Shown one piece after another: positions 16,466 to 26,095 of a DNA stretch of 64,000 bases. Each line of letters opens with the position of its first letter. Positions within the stretch are counted from its first letter, which is position 1. The notes under the pieces were generated by a model. It was given only the letters and a program-made list of their open reading frames with translations. It searched no databases and was not told the origin of the DNA. The translations under genes were made by a program, and so were the position numbers. Source of the DNA: CAYFZO01 sp965211995 (GTDB lineage Bacteria; Pseudomonadota; Gammaproteobacteria; Poriferisulfidales; Oxydemutatoraceae); contig OZ243040.1 of NCBI GenBank assembly GCA_965211995.1, positions 1,488,001 to 1,552,000 on the forward strand. The letters are read 5' to 3'.

Positions 16466-19400
16466 TTAGACCGAGTGGGATGGTTGCCCGGTTGCCGAGA
16501 TATTGTAATAAGGCGATGGGATTTTCGGATAAACCCGGAAAACATGCTTGAATATTTCCGTCGCTTTTTCTGAGACTTCTTCCACTGTGTAGAGATCAGG
16601 CAAGCCTGTTTCATCGCCATATAGAAAATCGTGAATAAAGACGCGCACTGCATCGCGCGTCGTTTCCTTATCCCGCCACTGATCGGCTCGAAGTTTTTCC
16701 TCTTTCAGTTGCTTGAGAAGATCTGCCGAGACGGCTTTAATTCGCTTGATGTCTTTGGGGGTCAACGCATCCTTTTTCAGCAAGTCAAAAACTGCGAGAG
16801 ATTCTTCATCCAGCCCTTCCTGCAATGCCCTTTGTTGTTCATTATCGAGTTCCTGAACGAGGCTTATCAGGGCCTCGAAAGTCTTTTCTATCGTGGCCCG
16901 GTCTTTTTCACGATTGTATTCGGCGACAATTTCTTCATAGTGCTTTTGGAAGTCAGCACGCAATGGATTCTGCTGCAGCAGTTGCTGTAGCCGCCGCTCT
17001 ACGGCCTGCCGTAAATCTTGCACTGTGGTTTTCTGCGCCTGCGAGCGCGTAAATTCCCGTTTGAGCAGATCAAAGTCAATCAGGCTGATGTCAAAAAGTC
17101 TTTTTTCTTTCGATTCTTTATCGTTCAACGGCTCAATCGAATCATCCACAATTTTATGCAATTGCCGGATGATACCGGTGATGTCCGCCTGTTCGCGATC
17201 CTTATTCAGGCTTTTGTAAATGATATTGACGGCCTCACGGTCTTTGCGGTACGCGTTTACTCCGTCCACATTGATGCAGGCTTTGAATTTCCTGAACACC
17301 TCACGGCACATCACTTCAAAACGCTTGCGGCTCTTGTCGTTCTCGTTGATCGCCTCCTTGCAAGCCACAATGGCAGCGATACGTTCAAAGCTGGACGCAC
17401 TGATGACGTTATCAAGCGGTGCGCCTTGTTTGTCGAGAAAGGTTCGTACAAGTGCAATGGCCTCAGCCAACTGCGGCAGCAGTTCTTCGCTTGGACTGGC
17501 CGGATCAATTTCTTCACCTTGTCCTCCTGTCCCGGTGCCGGCAAAAGTTGCGAGTGCTTTGCGCAGGTGCTTGAAAACGCCGCAGTAGTCAACGATCATG
17601 CCGTTATTCTTGCCTTCGTGTACCCGGTTGGCGCGGGCGATGGTCTGCATCAGCGTGTGTGCTTTGAGCGGTTTGTCGAGATACAACGTTGCAAGGCTGG
17701 GCACGTCGAACCCGGTCAGCCACATCGCGCAGACAATAGCGACCCGGAAGGGGTGATCATCATCCTTGAATGCTTCATCCAGATCCCCCCGCTGCTTGCC
17801 ACGAAACTGCGGCTTGTCCCGCATCGCCTCCGGCAAGTCAATCCCTTGCTTGATGAGCCGGCGGTGCGGCGTAATGTCGAGCCCCCATTTGCGAAACTTG
17901 TCCATCTCGCCCTGCTCCTCGCTGACAACCACCGCCACACGGGTTTCTTTCATCCAGTTAATTTGTTGCCGCAGGTAATCTCTTTCCTGATCATTTTCCG
18001 CTATATCTCGTTTAGATTTCAGTTCTGCTCTGCGCACTTCCCAGTGCTTCATAATCAGATTGTGCATCCGCACACAGGTCACTTTGTCAATGCACACCAG
18101 CATCGCCTTGCCGCTTTCCCATGCTTTCGAGTAATGTTGCACGAAGTCCTGCGCCACCTGATTCAGACGTTTTTCAGCGGTGACAACGTGATACTCGCGT
18201 TTGAGTTCCTGCTCAAGCCGCTGCTCGACGTTGATATCGTCAGTTTCCAACTCCTCCAGTTTCTCTGCGATGCGATCATTTAGATCTCTAACGGTGACAC
18301 TGAGTTTGTCGCCGCGGGAGTCGTAGTGAAGCGGCATGGTGACCTGGTCTTCCACCGCACGCTTGAAACCGTAGGTCGAGACGTAATCGCCGAATACCTG
18401 CCGCGTGATTTCGTCGTCCTTGAAAAGCGGCGTGCCGGTGAAGCCGATGTAGCCGGCGTTAGGCAAAGCATTGCGCATATTGAGCGCCAGCATGCCGTAT
18501 TGCGTGCGGTGCGCCTCGTCGGTTATGACGATAATGTCGTCTCGCCGGGTGTAACTTTCGCCAGAATCCAGGTCTTTGTTGAATTTTTGAATCAACGAGA
18601 AGACGTATGACTTGTGCTCGGAGAGTAGTTGCTTCAAGTGTTCACCGTCGGACGCCCGGCAAATATCTTTGTCGCCCACTACGCCGCAACCGGCGAAAGT
18701 CTTGTAGATTTGCGTATCCAGGTCATCGCGATCGGTGAGCACAAGAAAAGTGAAGTTTCCGCCCAGTTTGCGGTGCACCTTGCGGGTGAACATCACCATC
18801 GAGTAACTCTTGCCCGCTCCCTGGGTGTGCCAGAACACGCCCAACTTGCCTTGCGGTGCCTTGCGCTCGCGCACCGCTTCAATAGCGAGGTTGACGCCGA
18901 GAAACTGATGGTTGCGGGCCATAATTTTGCGTGGCTCGCCGGCGGATTCGTCGAAGACGATGAAATTCTCCACCAAATCCATCAAATTGCGTTTGTCGCA
19001 CACGCCCTTGAGCAGGGTTTCCATATCCACCACGCCCGGCTCATCCTCGGCCAGCCGTTTCCACTCGTGGAAATGCGCCCACTTGCTGGTGATGGTTCCG
19101 ATCTTTGCCTGTTCCCCGTTGGCAAACATCACGATGGCGTTGTGGTGGAATAGGTGCGGGATCGTGTCCCGATAATCGGAGTAATTGTCTTCGTAAGCGA
19201 CCTTGAGATCCTTGTGGATGTTCTTGCACTCAATGAACAAAAGCGGCAGACCGTTGACGAAGCCGATGATATCGGGCCGCCGACGATAAAGATCGCCTTG
19301 CACCCATAATTCGCGGACACAAAGGAAGTGATTGTTCTCCGGCGCCTTGAAGTCGAACAACCGCAATTGTTCCTTCATCCGCTTGCCTTTGGCATCGCAG

Positions 19401-19723
19401 AAGCTGACCCGCACGCCGTCGCGCATTAAGCCGTACTTCTCGCGGTTGGCGGCAACGAGGCTTTGCGAGGTGACGGTGGCGGTCATCTGTCGCACCGCGT
19501 CATCGTAGGCGACATCGGGGAGGCCGGGATTTAACTCGGCAAGTTTCTCGCGCAGTATGCGCATCAGCACTACCTCGTTGTCGGAAGCACGTCCCAACAG
19601 GCTGTTTGGCCCGAAGTCCTCGGCGTTATAGGCGAGAGTTGATTCCCAGCCGAGTTGCTGTTTCAGGTAGTCAGCAGTGGTTTGCTGGACGAGGGCGTCT
19701 TCGGTGAAGCGAGAAGAACTCAT
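16466..19723 (-). CDS. hsdR: Type I restriction enzyme R subunit
   Basis: HsdR provides DNA translocation and cleavage in the HsdR2M2S1 complex. The 1085-residue product has an N-terminal PD-(D/E)xK nuclease (RRRPDIIGF ... LLFIECKN), a superfamily 2 helicase core with Walker A WHTQGAGKSYS near residue 305 and the DEAH-type motif VITDEAHRTQYG near 420, helicase motif III/VI regions (YIGFTGTPLF, QTIARANRVHEG), and a helical C-terminus that binds the methylase core. Nothing appears truncated. The start overlaps the upstream antitoxin stop as ATGA. Its partners hsdM and hsdS are on the same strand but 10-14 kb upstream, separated by accessory modules. Confidence 0.95.
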   Translation of the reverse strand: MSSSRFTEDALVQQTTADYLKQQLGWESTLAYNAEDFGPNSLLGRASDNEVVLMRILREKLAELNPGLPDVAYDDAVRQMTATVTSQSLVAANREKYGLMRDGVRVSFCDAKGKRMKEQLRLFDFKAPENNHFLCVRELWVQGDLYRRRPDIIGFVNGLPLLFIECKNIHKDLKVAYEDNYSDYRDTIPHLFHHNAIVMFANGEQAKIGTITSKWAHFHEWKRLAEDEPGVVDMETLLKGVCDKRNLMDLVENFIVFDESAGEPRKIMARNHQFLGVNLAIEAVRERKAPQGKLGVFWHTQGAGKSYSMVMFTRKVHRKLGGNFTFLVLTDRDDLDTQIYKTFAGCGVVGDKDICRASDGEHLKQLLSEHKSYVFSLIQKFNKDLDSGESYTRRDDIIVITDEAHRTQYGMLALNMRNALPNAGYIGFTGTPLFKDDEITRQVFGDYVSTYGFKRAVEDQVTMPLHYDSRGDKLSVTVRDLNDRIAEKLEELETDDINVEQRLEQELKREYHVVTAEKRLNQVAQDFVQHYSKAWESGKAMLVCIDKVTCVRMHNLIMKHWEVRRAELKSKRDIAENDQERDYLRQQINWMKETRVAVVVSEEQGEMDKFRKWGLDITPHRRLIKQGIDLPEAMRDKPQFRGKQRGDLDEAFKDDDHPFRVAIVCAMWLTGFDVPSLATLYLDKPLKAHTLMQTIARANRVHEGKNNGMIVDYCGVFKHLRKALATFAGTGTGGQGEEIDPASPSEELLPQLAEAIALVRTFLDKQGAPLDNVISASSFERIAAIVACKEAINENDKSRKRFEVMCREVFRKFKACINVDGVNAYRKDREAVNIIYKSLNKDREQADITGIIRQLHKIVDDSIEPLNDKESKEKRLFDISLIDFDLLKREFTRSQAQKTTVQDLRQAVERRLQQLLQQNPLRADFQKHYEEIVAEYNREKDRATIEKTFEALISLVQELDNEQQRALQEGLDEESLAVFDLLKKDALTPKDIKRIKAVSADLLKQLKEEKLRADQWRDKETTRDAVRVFIHDFLYGDETGLPDLYTVEEVSEKATEIFKHVFRVYPKIPSPYYNISATGQPSHSV

Positions 19724-19944
19724 TGCACGTCCGTTGACTGTTCCCGCACAAACATAAAATCATCCGAAACACCGGGAGCGTCGAACCATTCATCCCAACT
19801 TTTCCCCGCTGGCGTGATAATGCGCTTTGAGCCAACGGCCACGATAGCAACTTTCCGCACCGATGCGGGAAACTCAACCGCTTTAGGGAGTTTCACCATC
19901 TGGCTTTTATTTTTCACAATAATTTTTGTGCGTGCAGTCATCAT
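19720..19944 (-). CDS. VapB-type (AbrB fold) antitoxin without toxin
   Basis: A 74-residue protein with the VapB plan: an N-terminal swapped-hairpin DNA-binding segment (KSQMVKLPKAVEF), the linker GSKRIITPAGKSWDEWF and the C-terminal toxin-binding tail PGVSDDFMFVREQ. In typical operons a PIN-domain VapC nuclease follows immediately. Here the next gene is hsdR, coupled by ATGA, and no PIN-domain gene is found nearby. It begins directly after the stop of the HIRAN gene. It may be a relic antitoxin, an autoregulator of the restriction operon, or an anti-addiction element against a VapC elsewhere. Confidence 0.75.
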   Translation of the reverse strand: MMTARTKIIVKNKSQMVKLPKAVEFPASVRKVAIVAVGSKRIITPAGKSWDEWFDAPGVSDDFMFVREQSTDVQ

Positions 19945-20715
19945 TCAGCCCACCAACGGATCAAAATCCGGGCCATTCATCGGCTCATACTTACCCCAAT
20001 GACCGTTCAATTCAATCAAGATACGCTGCTTTGACAGACTCGGCAGAGGATTGATTTGAACCACATGCGCGGAGAAATGCCCGTGAGATTCTGACATAGC
20101 CTGTGCCAGATCCCTCACGAGGTAGCGCGGTGCCCATCCGATGCTGTGATAGTCCTGGGTTTGGAGTTGCACTGCCAGGCCGATCGCAGGATTGTTTAAC
20201 TCCAACGTAACAGAAAGATTCTCTCCCGGCTTAAGGTCGTTGCTCCGTTTCTGTGCGATCAAGTTCACGTGACGACAACCTTGCAGGAAAAATCGGCACT
20301 GGAAAGAGTCGTCACTGTATTTCTCGATCTTCGGAAACACTTCGAAAGAGTCTGTAACGCGATAACCACCACTCACCGACAGAATTTCAACCGAGGTCGC
20401 GTCCTCTGAAAGACCGAGACCGCGCAGATGCTCCATACGGTCCGGGCGACCCGACGCAATGACGCGATTCTTGAACAGAGCGAACAGTGCCGGGGAACGA
20501 TAATCTTCCCGCAACTCCGGGAAATCAATCATCGGAGGAAATCCCGCTTCTCGCTGTGCACGTTCCGCACCGCCCGTGTAGCGAAAGCGGTAATTTGAAT
20601 GTTCGACATCCGCATCCAGCCGGCCAATCGGAAACCATTGTCGGCTTGTTGGATTCTTGTCCTGCCAAGCAAGAAAAAGAGGTTGGGAACTCACTAGATT
20701 AATCCTCGCAATCAT
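19945..20715 (-). CDS. HIRAN-domain protein in the toxin position of a VapB operon
   Basis: The 256-residue product has an N-terminal half with the pattern FLAWQDKNPTSRQWFPIGRL and YRFRYTGGAERAQREAGF, found in uncharacterised HIRAN-domain proteins, and a HIRAN-like segment near residues 165-220 (CRHVNLIAQKRSNDLKPGEN ... HSIGWAPRYLV). HIRAN domains bind DNA 3' ends or stalled forks in HLTF/Rad5-type proteins. The start MIARINLVSS is chosen because it overlaps the upstream antitoxin by 17 bp, giving coupling; a longer frame upstream would lie entirely inside that antitoxin. A role in recognising damaged or foreign DNA near the type I system is inference. Confidence 0.7.
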   Translation of the reverse strand: MIARINLVSSQPLFLAWQDKNPTSRQWFPIGRLDADVEHSNYRFRYTGGAERAQREAGFPPMIDFPELREDYRSPALFALFKNRVIASGRPDRMEHLRGLGLSEDATSVEILSVSGGYRVTDSFEVFPKIEKYSDDSFQCRFFLQGCRHVNLIAQKRSNDLKPGENLSVTLELNNPAIGLAVQLQTQDYHSIGWAPRYLVRDLAQAMSESHGHFSAHVVQINPLPSLSKQRILIELNGHWGKYEPMNGPDFDPLVG

Positions 20716-20908
20716 TCCGGCCCCGTTTCCGCCGAGAGATGGGTTGTAACTGTGGTTCCGTTCCGCCCAGCCGTGCCAACTGACGGGCGCTTTCCCGCTC
20801 AATTAAGGCGCGCAGTCCTTCCTCGACCAAGGCCGATTTTTCGGTTATCCCCGTTAGTTGCTGTGCTTGCGCTAGCAATTTGTCATCAATATCCATGAAA
20901 ATTTTCAT
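20699..20908 (-). CDS. VapB-family (DUF2191) antitoxin without PIN toxin
   Basis: A 69-residue protein typical of DUF2191 antitoxins: MKIFMDIDDKLLAQAQQLTG, then the ribbon-helix-helix-like segment TEKSALVEEGLRALIERESA and the tail ARQLARLGGTEPQL that normally wraps the VapC toxin. The gene that follows and overlaps it by 17 bp encodes a HIRAN protein, not a PIN nuclease. Spacing and overlap are exactly those of a VapBC operon, so the downstream gene may have replaced the toxin. The 164 bp upstream are the likely promoter region of this sub-operon leading into hsdR. Confidence 0.75.
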   Translation of the reverse strand: MKIFMDIDDKLLAQAQQLTGITEKSALVEEGLRALIERESARQLARLGGTEPQLQPISRRKRGRNDCED

Positions 20909-21072
20909 TCCGGTATCTTTTCATAAAGCACATACTAAAAGCCATCATGGGCGACTATTTTATACGATGATTCCCTTGAACTTTTCTTCAAGTACTTCGT
21001 GGTAATCTGCTGAACGAAAGTGTCTCCAATGAAGAGGGTTAGAAATTATACTGATTATTTCTAGCGTGTGTT

Positions 21073-22290
21073 TCAATCTACACAAAATTCCAAAATAACT
21101 TCCTCTCTCATTCTTGTCCTCATATTCTTTCCTGATATTTTAGATTCTGGAGGTGGTAAATATCTTCGGTTGGATTCAATTTCTCGTGTTTTATCTGAAA
21201 CAAAAGAAAATCCATTCAGGTCAGCGAGCTCGCGCAAGGCGGCAGAATTTTTAACAAACACACCGCGGATAGCAGAATTACCGATAACGAATATAGCGCG
21301 CCCCCCAAGTTTAAGGACCCGTACACATTCTTCCATTACTTTGTTCATATCACATATATACCTTCGAACTATGCCTAAGTGCCGTTTATCAAGTTGTTTT
21401 AGATTGCCCATCGTTTTTATTATTCTAGGAATTATTTTATCTGAATTGGACAATTTAGATACTTCCGCACCTATATTTCCGGATCGAAGCAATCGAATTT
21501 CTGAAATGGTATGCCCCATCCATATAAGAGAAAGTTTATGTCCACGAAGATAATCAATAGCATTTAGATAAGGAGGGGAGGTTATCACCATATCTACACT
21601 AGCAGATTTTATTGGTAAATCTCTGGCATCTCCGTGCTGAATATCAGCTAGCGGGGTAGATTTTCCATTACTTTGAAATGGGCAATTTCGTGCTACTAGA
21701 GAGGTTGCCTTGATGAAAGCATCAAAAGGTTTCATTGGTGCTACTTCATATGCTTTATGAGGGCGACTATGTGAAATATCCATTCCAAGAGATACACCGA
21801 TAGTTTTAGTTATAATCATTCGTGAGAATGCACACCAAAGAAGAGTCTTTTCATTTTTAGATCGAACTCTTGATATGCATTTTGCAAGAGCCGTCAGCTC
21901 GCGGCGGTTTTTCGGGTCAAACCAAAAATCAATAAATTTCCTAGTTTCATCGTCTGTGTTCACAGGATATGATTTCCTTGGAGTTAATCTGCCTACCAAA
22001 TTCTCAGCTCGCTCCAGCACCACTTCTGCACGATATTTTAATCTTTCGGGGTCCATATCGGAGCACCAAGCGCGCGCAATAAGGAGAGCAAGAGGGTCGG
22101 TATCACAGCCAATTGCGTTGTGTCCTCTTGATCTTGCACAAACCAAGGTTGTCCCCGAACCAGACATTGGGTCTAGGATATTCAAAGATTTTCCTGTATT
22201 AGGAAGCGCATCCCATACAATAGAAGGCGCCATCCGCGCTGGAAACGGGTGGACAGGACGAATATGGGCTTTTTTTGACGCTGGAATCAT
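21073..22290 (-). CDS. DNA methyltransferase coupled to a GHKL ATPase-nuclease
   Basis: A 405-residue DNA methyltransferase with SAM motif DPMSGSGTTLVCARSRGHNA near residue 40 and catalytic motif ITSPPYLNAIDYLRGHKLS near residue 240. SPPY indicates amino methylation of adenine or cytosine. Its ATG overlaps the TGA of the upstream GHKL ATPase gene as ATGA, so both are made from one message. Known biology: MutL/MORC-like GHKL ATPases fused to endonuclease domains and paired with methylases were predicted to be restriction-modification systems by Iyer, Abhiman and Aravind. This methylase would protect host DNA from the partner nuclease. Codon use is AT-rich compared with the flanking chromosome. 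Confidence 0.88.
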   Translation of the reverse strand: MIPASKKAHIRPVHPFPARMAPSIVWDALPNTGKSLNILDPMSGSGTTLVCARSRGHNAIGCDTDPLALLIARAWCSDMDPERLKYRAEVVLERAENLVGRLTPRKSYPVNTDDETRKFIDFWFDPKNRRELTALAKCISRVRSKNEKTLLWCAFSRMIITKTIGVSLGMDISHSRPHKAYEVAPMKPFDAFIKATSLVARNCPFQSNGKSTPLADIQHGDARDLPIKSASVDMVITSPPYLNAIDYLRGHKLSLIWMGHTISEIRLLRSGNIGAEVSKLSNSDKIIPRIIKTMGNLKQLDKRHLGIVRRYICDMNKVMEECVRVLKLGGRAIFVIGNSAIRGVFVKNSAALRELADLNGFSFVSDKTREIESNRRYLPPPESKISGKNMRTRMREEVILEFCVD

Positions 22291-24836
22291 ATACGGATAC
22301 CTCCACTTTCCCCTTCCGGATATTGCTCGATCGCAGATTTAATATCTTTCAATATTAAAGCAGGTATTCGATCAATTTCTACGGTGGTTTCTTGAGCAAA
22401 TACTACATCTTTCGCGATTACATGCATTGCCTTACAACATTCAATCAATTCCTGTCTTCTCATGATTACTGGTGGGTTACAATGTTCCAGTTCTGTCTTA
22501 ACCGCATCATATGCCACAGCCTCATCGGGGCGACGTTGCGCTAATTTCCAGATAGTTTCCAGAATTTCCTTATATGGCCAATCCTCGGTCGGCTCAGCTA
22601 CAAGGTCATCTATCCACGCCTTGCATTCATCAGGGGTTATGCAGTCTATAAATAGGGTACGCAAACGACTAAGTCCTCCAACACGCTTGGTTGAAACAAT
22701 TCGAACAAGTCGTGCTAAATCTTCAATGTGCATAAGGGTTATAGTTTTTCCATTTTTCCTTTTACTCAATTTAATAGATCTCACAGAAGCAGATTTCCTA
22801 CTCTTGGAAACACGAAATCCGTTTCCGATTACTAAATGATGGTTGCATTTATACTTCTCCATATGTCTTTCAATTGCTGACACATCCAAACGATTCGCAG
22901 AAACTATGCCACCGCTTTTTGCCTCTAAGCCGACCTTGTATCCCCGTATCCTATCGTTTTCTCGTGCGGCAAGATATGCTTCTGCAGTACCATCAGGATT
23001 ATCGGGTCCCCCTATACGAATAACATTGTCAAAGCCTATTGCTTCAAAGGCAGCGCGTACTTCTTCTTCCAATCTATTCCCGTCATTGCGTGCATTTTCA
23101 AGTGCCAGAGCAATCATTCCTGCGGTACGGCGAGCGGATGATTTAACTAATTGCCTCAACAGTTCATCACGTCTTCCTACTATGTCATGAATATCTTCTT
23201 CATCGAATCCCATATGATACAAATGCGCCTCCATCAGAATCTCAGACACCACCAACATTTGGAAAGGAAGTTCATGTTGACCGGCAGTAAATGTCTCTTG
23301 AAATGCGGCGATAAATGGATGGGAAGAATTAATAAGCAACTCACCTCGGTGAAGATCTAAAGCTGCCAAACCTTCTTTTGAGTCAAGTTCTATGACCTTA
23401 ATGGATCGAATAAACCCATCTTCTGTTTCTAATTTTTTCTCCAAATCTGATAAGAAGTCAGTTTTTTCGTCGTCAGAAAGATCTGTAGGAAAACGCAAAT
23501 AAAAAGGCGCAGCCTTGTTATCCATAAACATCCGTGCAACTACTAATAGTGGCTTTCGAGCAATACTTCCAGGGCCGGAGAAAATTCTTGTAGATATTCG
23601 GGATGCCGATGTTCCCTTCTTATCAAATTTTTCAAGTCGATTTCGGGCATAATTAAAACTGGCTTGCAAAAAATTCTGTGTTTCTTCGTACAGATTGCCC
23701 TGCTGTAACGATTCTCGTGATGATCTAAGAGCATCGTCTAGACTGTCTATATGAACAATCATTCTGAATCTTGAAAAAGTACCATGCCTTAGTAATTTTC
23801 GATCTATTCCGAAACCTGGATCATCAATATTAACTCGACGCCCACGTACATAAACAAAAAATCCATTACTTCGTTCGAATTTTTCTTTTCCTATATCAAG
23901 CTCATCAGCAAATACCTCAATATAACCCGTGATTCTCCCCAATAATTCACTATGGTAAACACCGTATCGGTGAATTGAATTTTCAGGTTCATCATCATTA
24001 TTATTTTTAACTAGCCCTTTAGGGCAGGGGCGAGGCATTTCAGCAATGTCTTTACCCAGTATAATTTTTGCAACGGGCTTGACATTTTTAGGAGAAGCTA
24101 TAGGTGCACCATCAAGAAACAGCCGAAAATCACTGCGCTGAGGCATAGCAGTTTTCAATATCCATTCGAGACGACCTCTTTTAATTCGTTTCCCCATATC
24201 TTTTAACTGAGACATAATTGACACGGTCCATGACTTGGGGGCATCATTTCCGAACAAGTTTGGTGTTTCGTGGTCTTTGTTCTTCTTATTCGCCCACTGG
24301 CTCACGGCATCCTGCGCTTCATTTTTTGAAAGCTTCCTCAAAGGTATTTCGATGTTTTCTTCATCAAAAACTCCACCAGAATCTCCCATTTTTTCTATCT
24401 CCGAATAATCCATCGTAGCAGCATAGTACGTACTGCCGGATTTACTAATGTGAGTAAGTTTTGAGGCCAACACATATGTTGATAATTTACCGATTCCAAA
24501 TTTACCGATCGGTTTTCTATTGGAATGACCGCCTCCATTTCTCTTGTTGCTTTTACCCACGATCCAATGGCTCTTTAGATCTTTGTCGTTCATCCCCTCT
24601 CCATCGTCAATTACAGCAATAGTTGCATCTGGATCATGTAAATCTGGAGAAAGAATAATATGGACATTTTCCGCTCCAGCATCAAATGAGTTTGATACTA
24701 ATTCTTCAACAGCTTTGTTTGGACTGGAGTAGAGTCCTTCGGAGAATAACTGAATTATCCGGTGACTAATTTTGAAATCAATAATACCTGTTTTTTTTCC
24801 AGCACTTTCGAACAAGTGAGTATTTGATGAATTCAT
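22287..24836 (-). CDS. MORC/MutL-like GHKL ATPase fused to a PD-(D/E)xK-type nuclease
   Basis: An 849-residue protein. Residues 25-200 form a GHKL ATPase: N-box AVEELVSNSFDAGA (N49, D52), IDDGEGM (77-82) and the lid motif GKFGIGKLS (111-119). A transducer-like S5 region with FVYVRGRRVNID (about 327-338) and a conserved basic loop follow. Residues 575-700 look like an Mrr-type nuclease: LEEEVRAAFEAIGFDNV, D615 in NPDG and the E638-x-K640 pair in VGLEAKSGG. The C-terminal 150 residues are helical. A ribosome-binding site AGGAAA precedes the ATG. With the coupled methylase it fits the predicted MORC-like restriction class: ATP-dependent clamping of DNA, then cleavage. Exact target and trigger are unknown. 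Confidence 0.82.
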   Translation of the reverse strand: MNSSNTHLFESAGKKTGIIDFKISHRIIQLFSEGLYSSPNKAVEELVSNSFDAGAENVHIILSPDLHDPDATIAVIDDGEGMNDKDLKSHWIVGKSNKRNGGGHSNRKPIGKFGIGKLSTYVLASKLTHISKSGSTYYAATMDYSEIEKMGDSGGVFDEENIEIPLRKLSKNEAQDAVSQWANKKNKDHETPNLFGNDAPKSWTVSIMSQLKDMGKRIKRGRLEWILKTAMPQRSDFRLFLDGAPIASPKNVKPVAKIILGKDIAEMPRPCPKGLVKNNNDDEPENSIHRYGVYHSELLGRITGYIEVFADELDIGKEKFERSNGFFVYVRGRRVNIDDPGFGIDRKLLRHGTFSRFRMIVHIDSLDDALRSSRESLQQGNLYEETQNFLQASFNYARNRLEKFDKKGTSASRISTRIFSGPGSIARKPLLVVARMFMDNKAAPFYLRFPTDLSDDEKTDFLSDLEKKLETEDGFIRSIKVIELDSKEGLAALDLHRGELLINSSHPFIAAFQETFTAGQHELPFQMLVVSEILMEAHLYHMGFDEEDIHDIVGRRDELLRQLVKSSARRTAGMIALALENARNDGNRLEEEVRAAFEAIGFDNVIRIGGPDNPDGTAEAYLAARENDRIRGYKVGLEAKSGGIVSANRLDVSAIERHMEKYKCNHHLVIGNGFRVSKSRKSASVRSIKLSKRKNGKTITLMHIEDLARLVRIVSTKRVGGLSRLRTLFIDCITPDECKAWIDDLVAEPTEDWPYKEILETIWKLAQRRPDEAVAYDAVKTELEHCNPPVIMRRQELIECCKAMHVIAKDVVFAQETTVEIDRIPALILKDIKSAIEQYPEGESGGIRI

Positions 24837-25002
24837 TGCTATTTTCCTATTAGATCGTAATCAGATAATACGAGTGAATTACACGCATCCTCCAAGAGAC
24901 CGAAATATGATTGGATATAACCATGCTGGAATTGGCTTTCCCCTGATTTTTCAGAAACTTCTTGAGCATAATACACCCCATTAGGCGGCACCCCGCGCAT
25001 TC

Positions 25003-25224
25003 ATGCGGATTTGCGGGCTGACGGGGAGTATTGCGGCAGACACCGCGTGGCCCAATACGGATCAACGGCATACAGGCCAGGACCGTGCGCAGATTCAAGA
25101 CCACTACCGACTCCGGACCTCAGTTGCCGGTGGCCGGGAATCTCCTCGCCTAGCGGTTCACCGTCGCCGCGCCCAATCAGCGTTGGGTGTCGGACATCAC
25201 TTATCTGAAAACCGCCGAAGGCTG
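25003..25224 (+). pseudogene. Remnant of a different IS3-family transposase (orfB)
   Basis: The plus strand encodes RRFKTTTDSGPQLPVAGNLL, a stop codon, then RFTVAAPNQRWVSDITYLKT followed by AEG, the region around the first catalytic aspartate of IS3-family OrfB. It is interrupted by the in-frame TAG and cut off exactly where the inverted repeat of the next insertion sequence begins (25225). The residues differ from the neighbouring element and the strand is opposite, so it belongs to an older, separate insertion. Confidence 0.7.
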
Positions 25225-25273
25225 TGACCTTTCCCCTGTTGGGTAGCCCTTCAAAGAGAGACAAAACATCATA

Positions 25274-26095
25274 TCATGCAGCCTCTGCCTCGAACACGGT
25301 CGGTGCCCGATAGCCTAGTGAACTGTGCGGTCGTACATTGTTGTAGTGATGTCGCCAGTCGTTAATGATCTGCTTGGCATCATTGAGCGACCTAAACCAA
25401 TGTTGATTCAGGCAGCCGTCACGGAAGCGTCCGTTGAAGCTCTCAACATAAGCATTCTGGGTGGGTTTCCCCGGCTGAATGAAGCAGAGTTTTACTTTGG
25501 TTTTGTGTGCCCAGAAGAACATAGCTTTGCTGGTCAGTTCCGGGCCATTGTCCAGCACGAGCGAGGCAGGCAGTGAGCGGGTCAGGGCGAGTTCATCCAG
25601 ATACCGAGCCAGACGAGCGCCGGAGATGGACGTGTCAACCAGTTGGCCAACACATTTCCGGGAGAAGTCATCAATAACGTTGAGTACCCGGATACGCCGG
25701 CCATCCGCCAATTGGTCGTGCACAAAGTCCAATGACCAACGTTCGTTCGCTTGGGCAGGTAAAGCCATCGGGACCCGAGGCCGAACCAGTTTCTTACGCC
25801 GCCGGGTTCTGAGTTGCAGACCGAGCGCTGTATACAGGCGATAGGTGCGTTTGCGATTGACCACCAGGCCCTCGGCCTTGAGCAATGCGTGCAGCATCAG
25901 ATACCCGTATCGCGGGTAGCGTTCAGCCAGTTCCTTGAGCCGCTCTGTTAGTGCCCCCGTCATTGCGTGCAACGGCTTGGTAAGCAGCCGCTTTGCGGCT
26001 GAGCAGCGCCAGCCGGCACGCCCTGCGTTGACTCATGCGATAGGCCGACTGCAGATACACGACGGCGCCGCGTCGCTGCGTCGGCCTCACCACTT
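25274..26095 (-). pseudogene. IS3-family OrfB (DDE integrase) broken by an extra base
   Basis: The DDE catalytic domain is intact from MTGALTERLKELAERYPRYG to the stop: WSLDFVHDQL (first D), LVLDNGPELTS (second D) and AYVESFNGRFRDGC (E). OrfB should be read by -1 slippage from orfA at the AAAAAAG near 26094; that frame gives VVRPTQRRGAVVYLQSAYRM and SQRRACRLALLSRK up to ARNDG. There, a run of five G (five C at about 25953-25957 on the plus strand) shifts the frame, and the rest is only readable one base on. A single extra G explains this. The element probably cannot make a full OrfAB transposase. Confidence 0.75.
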
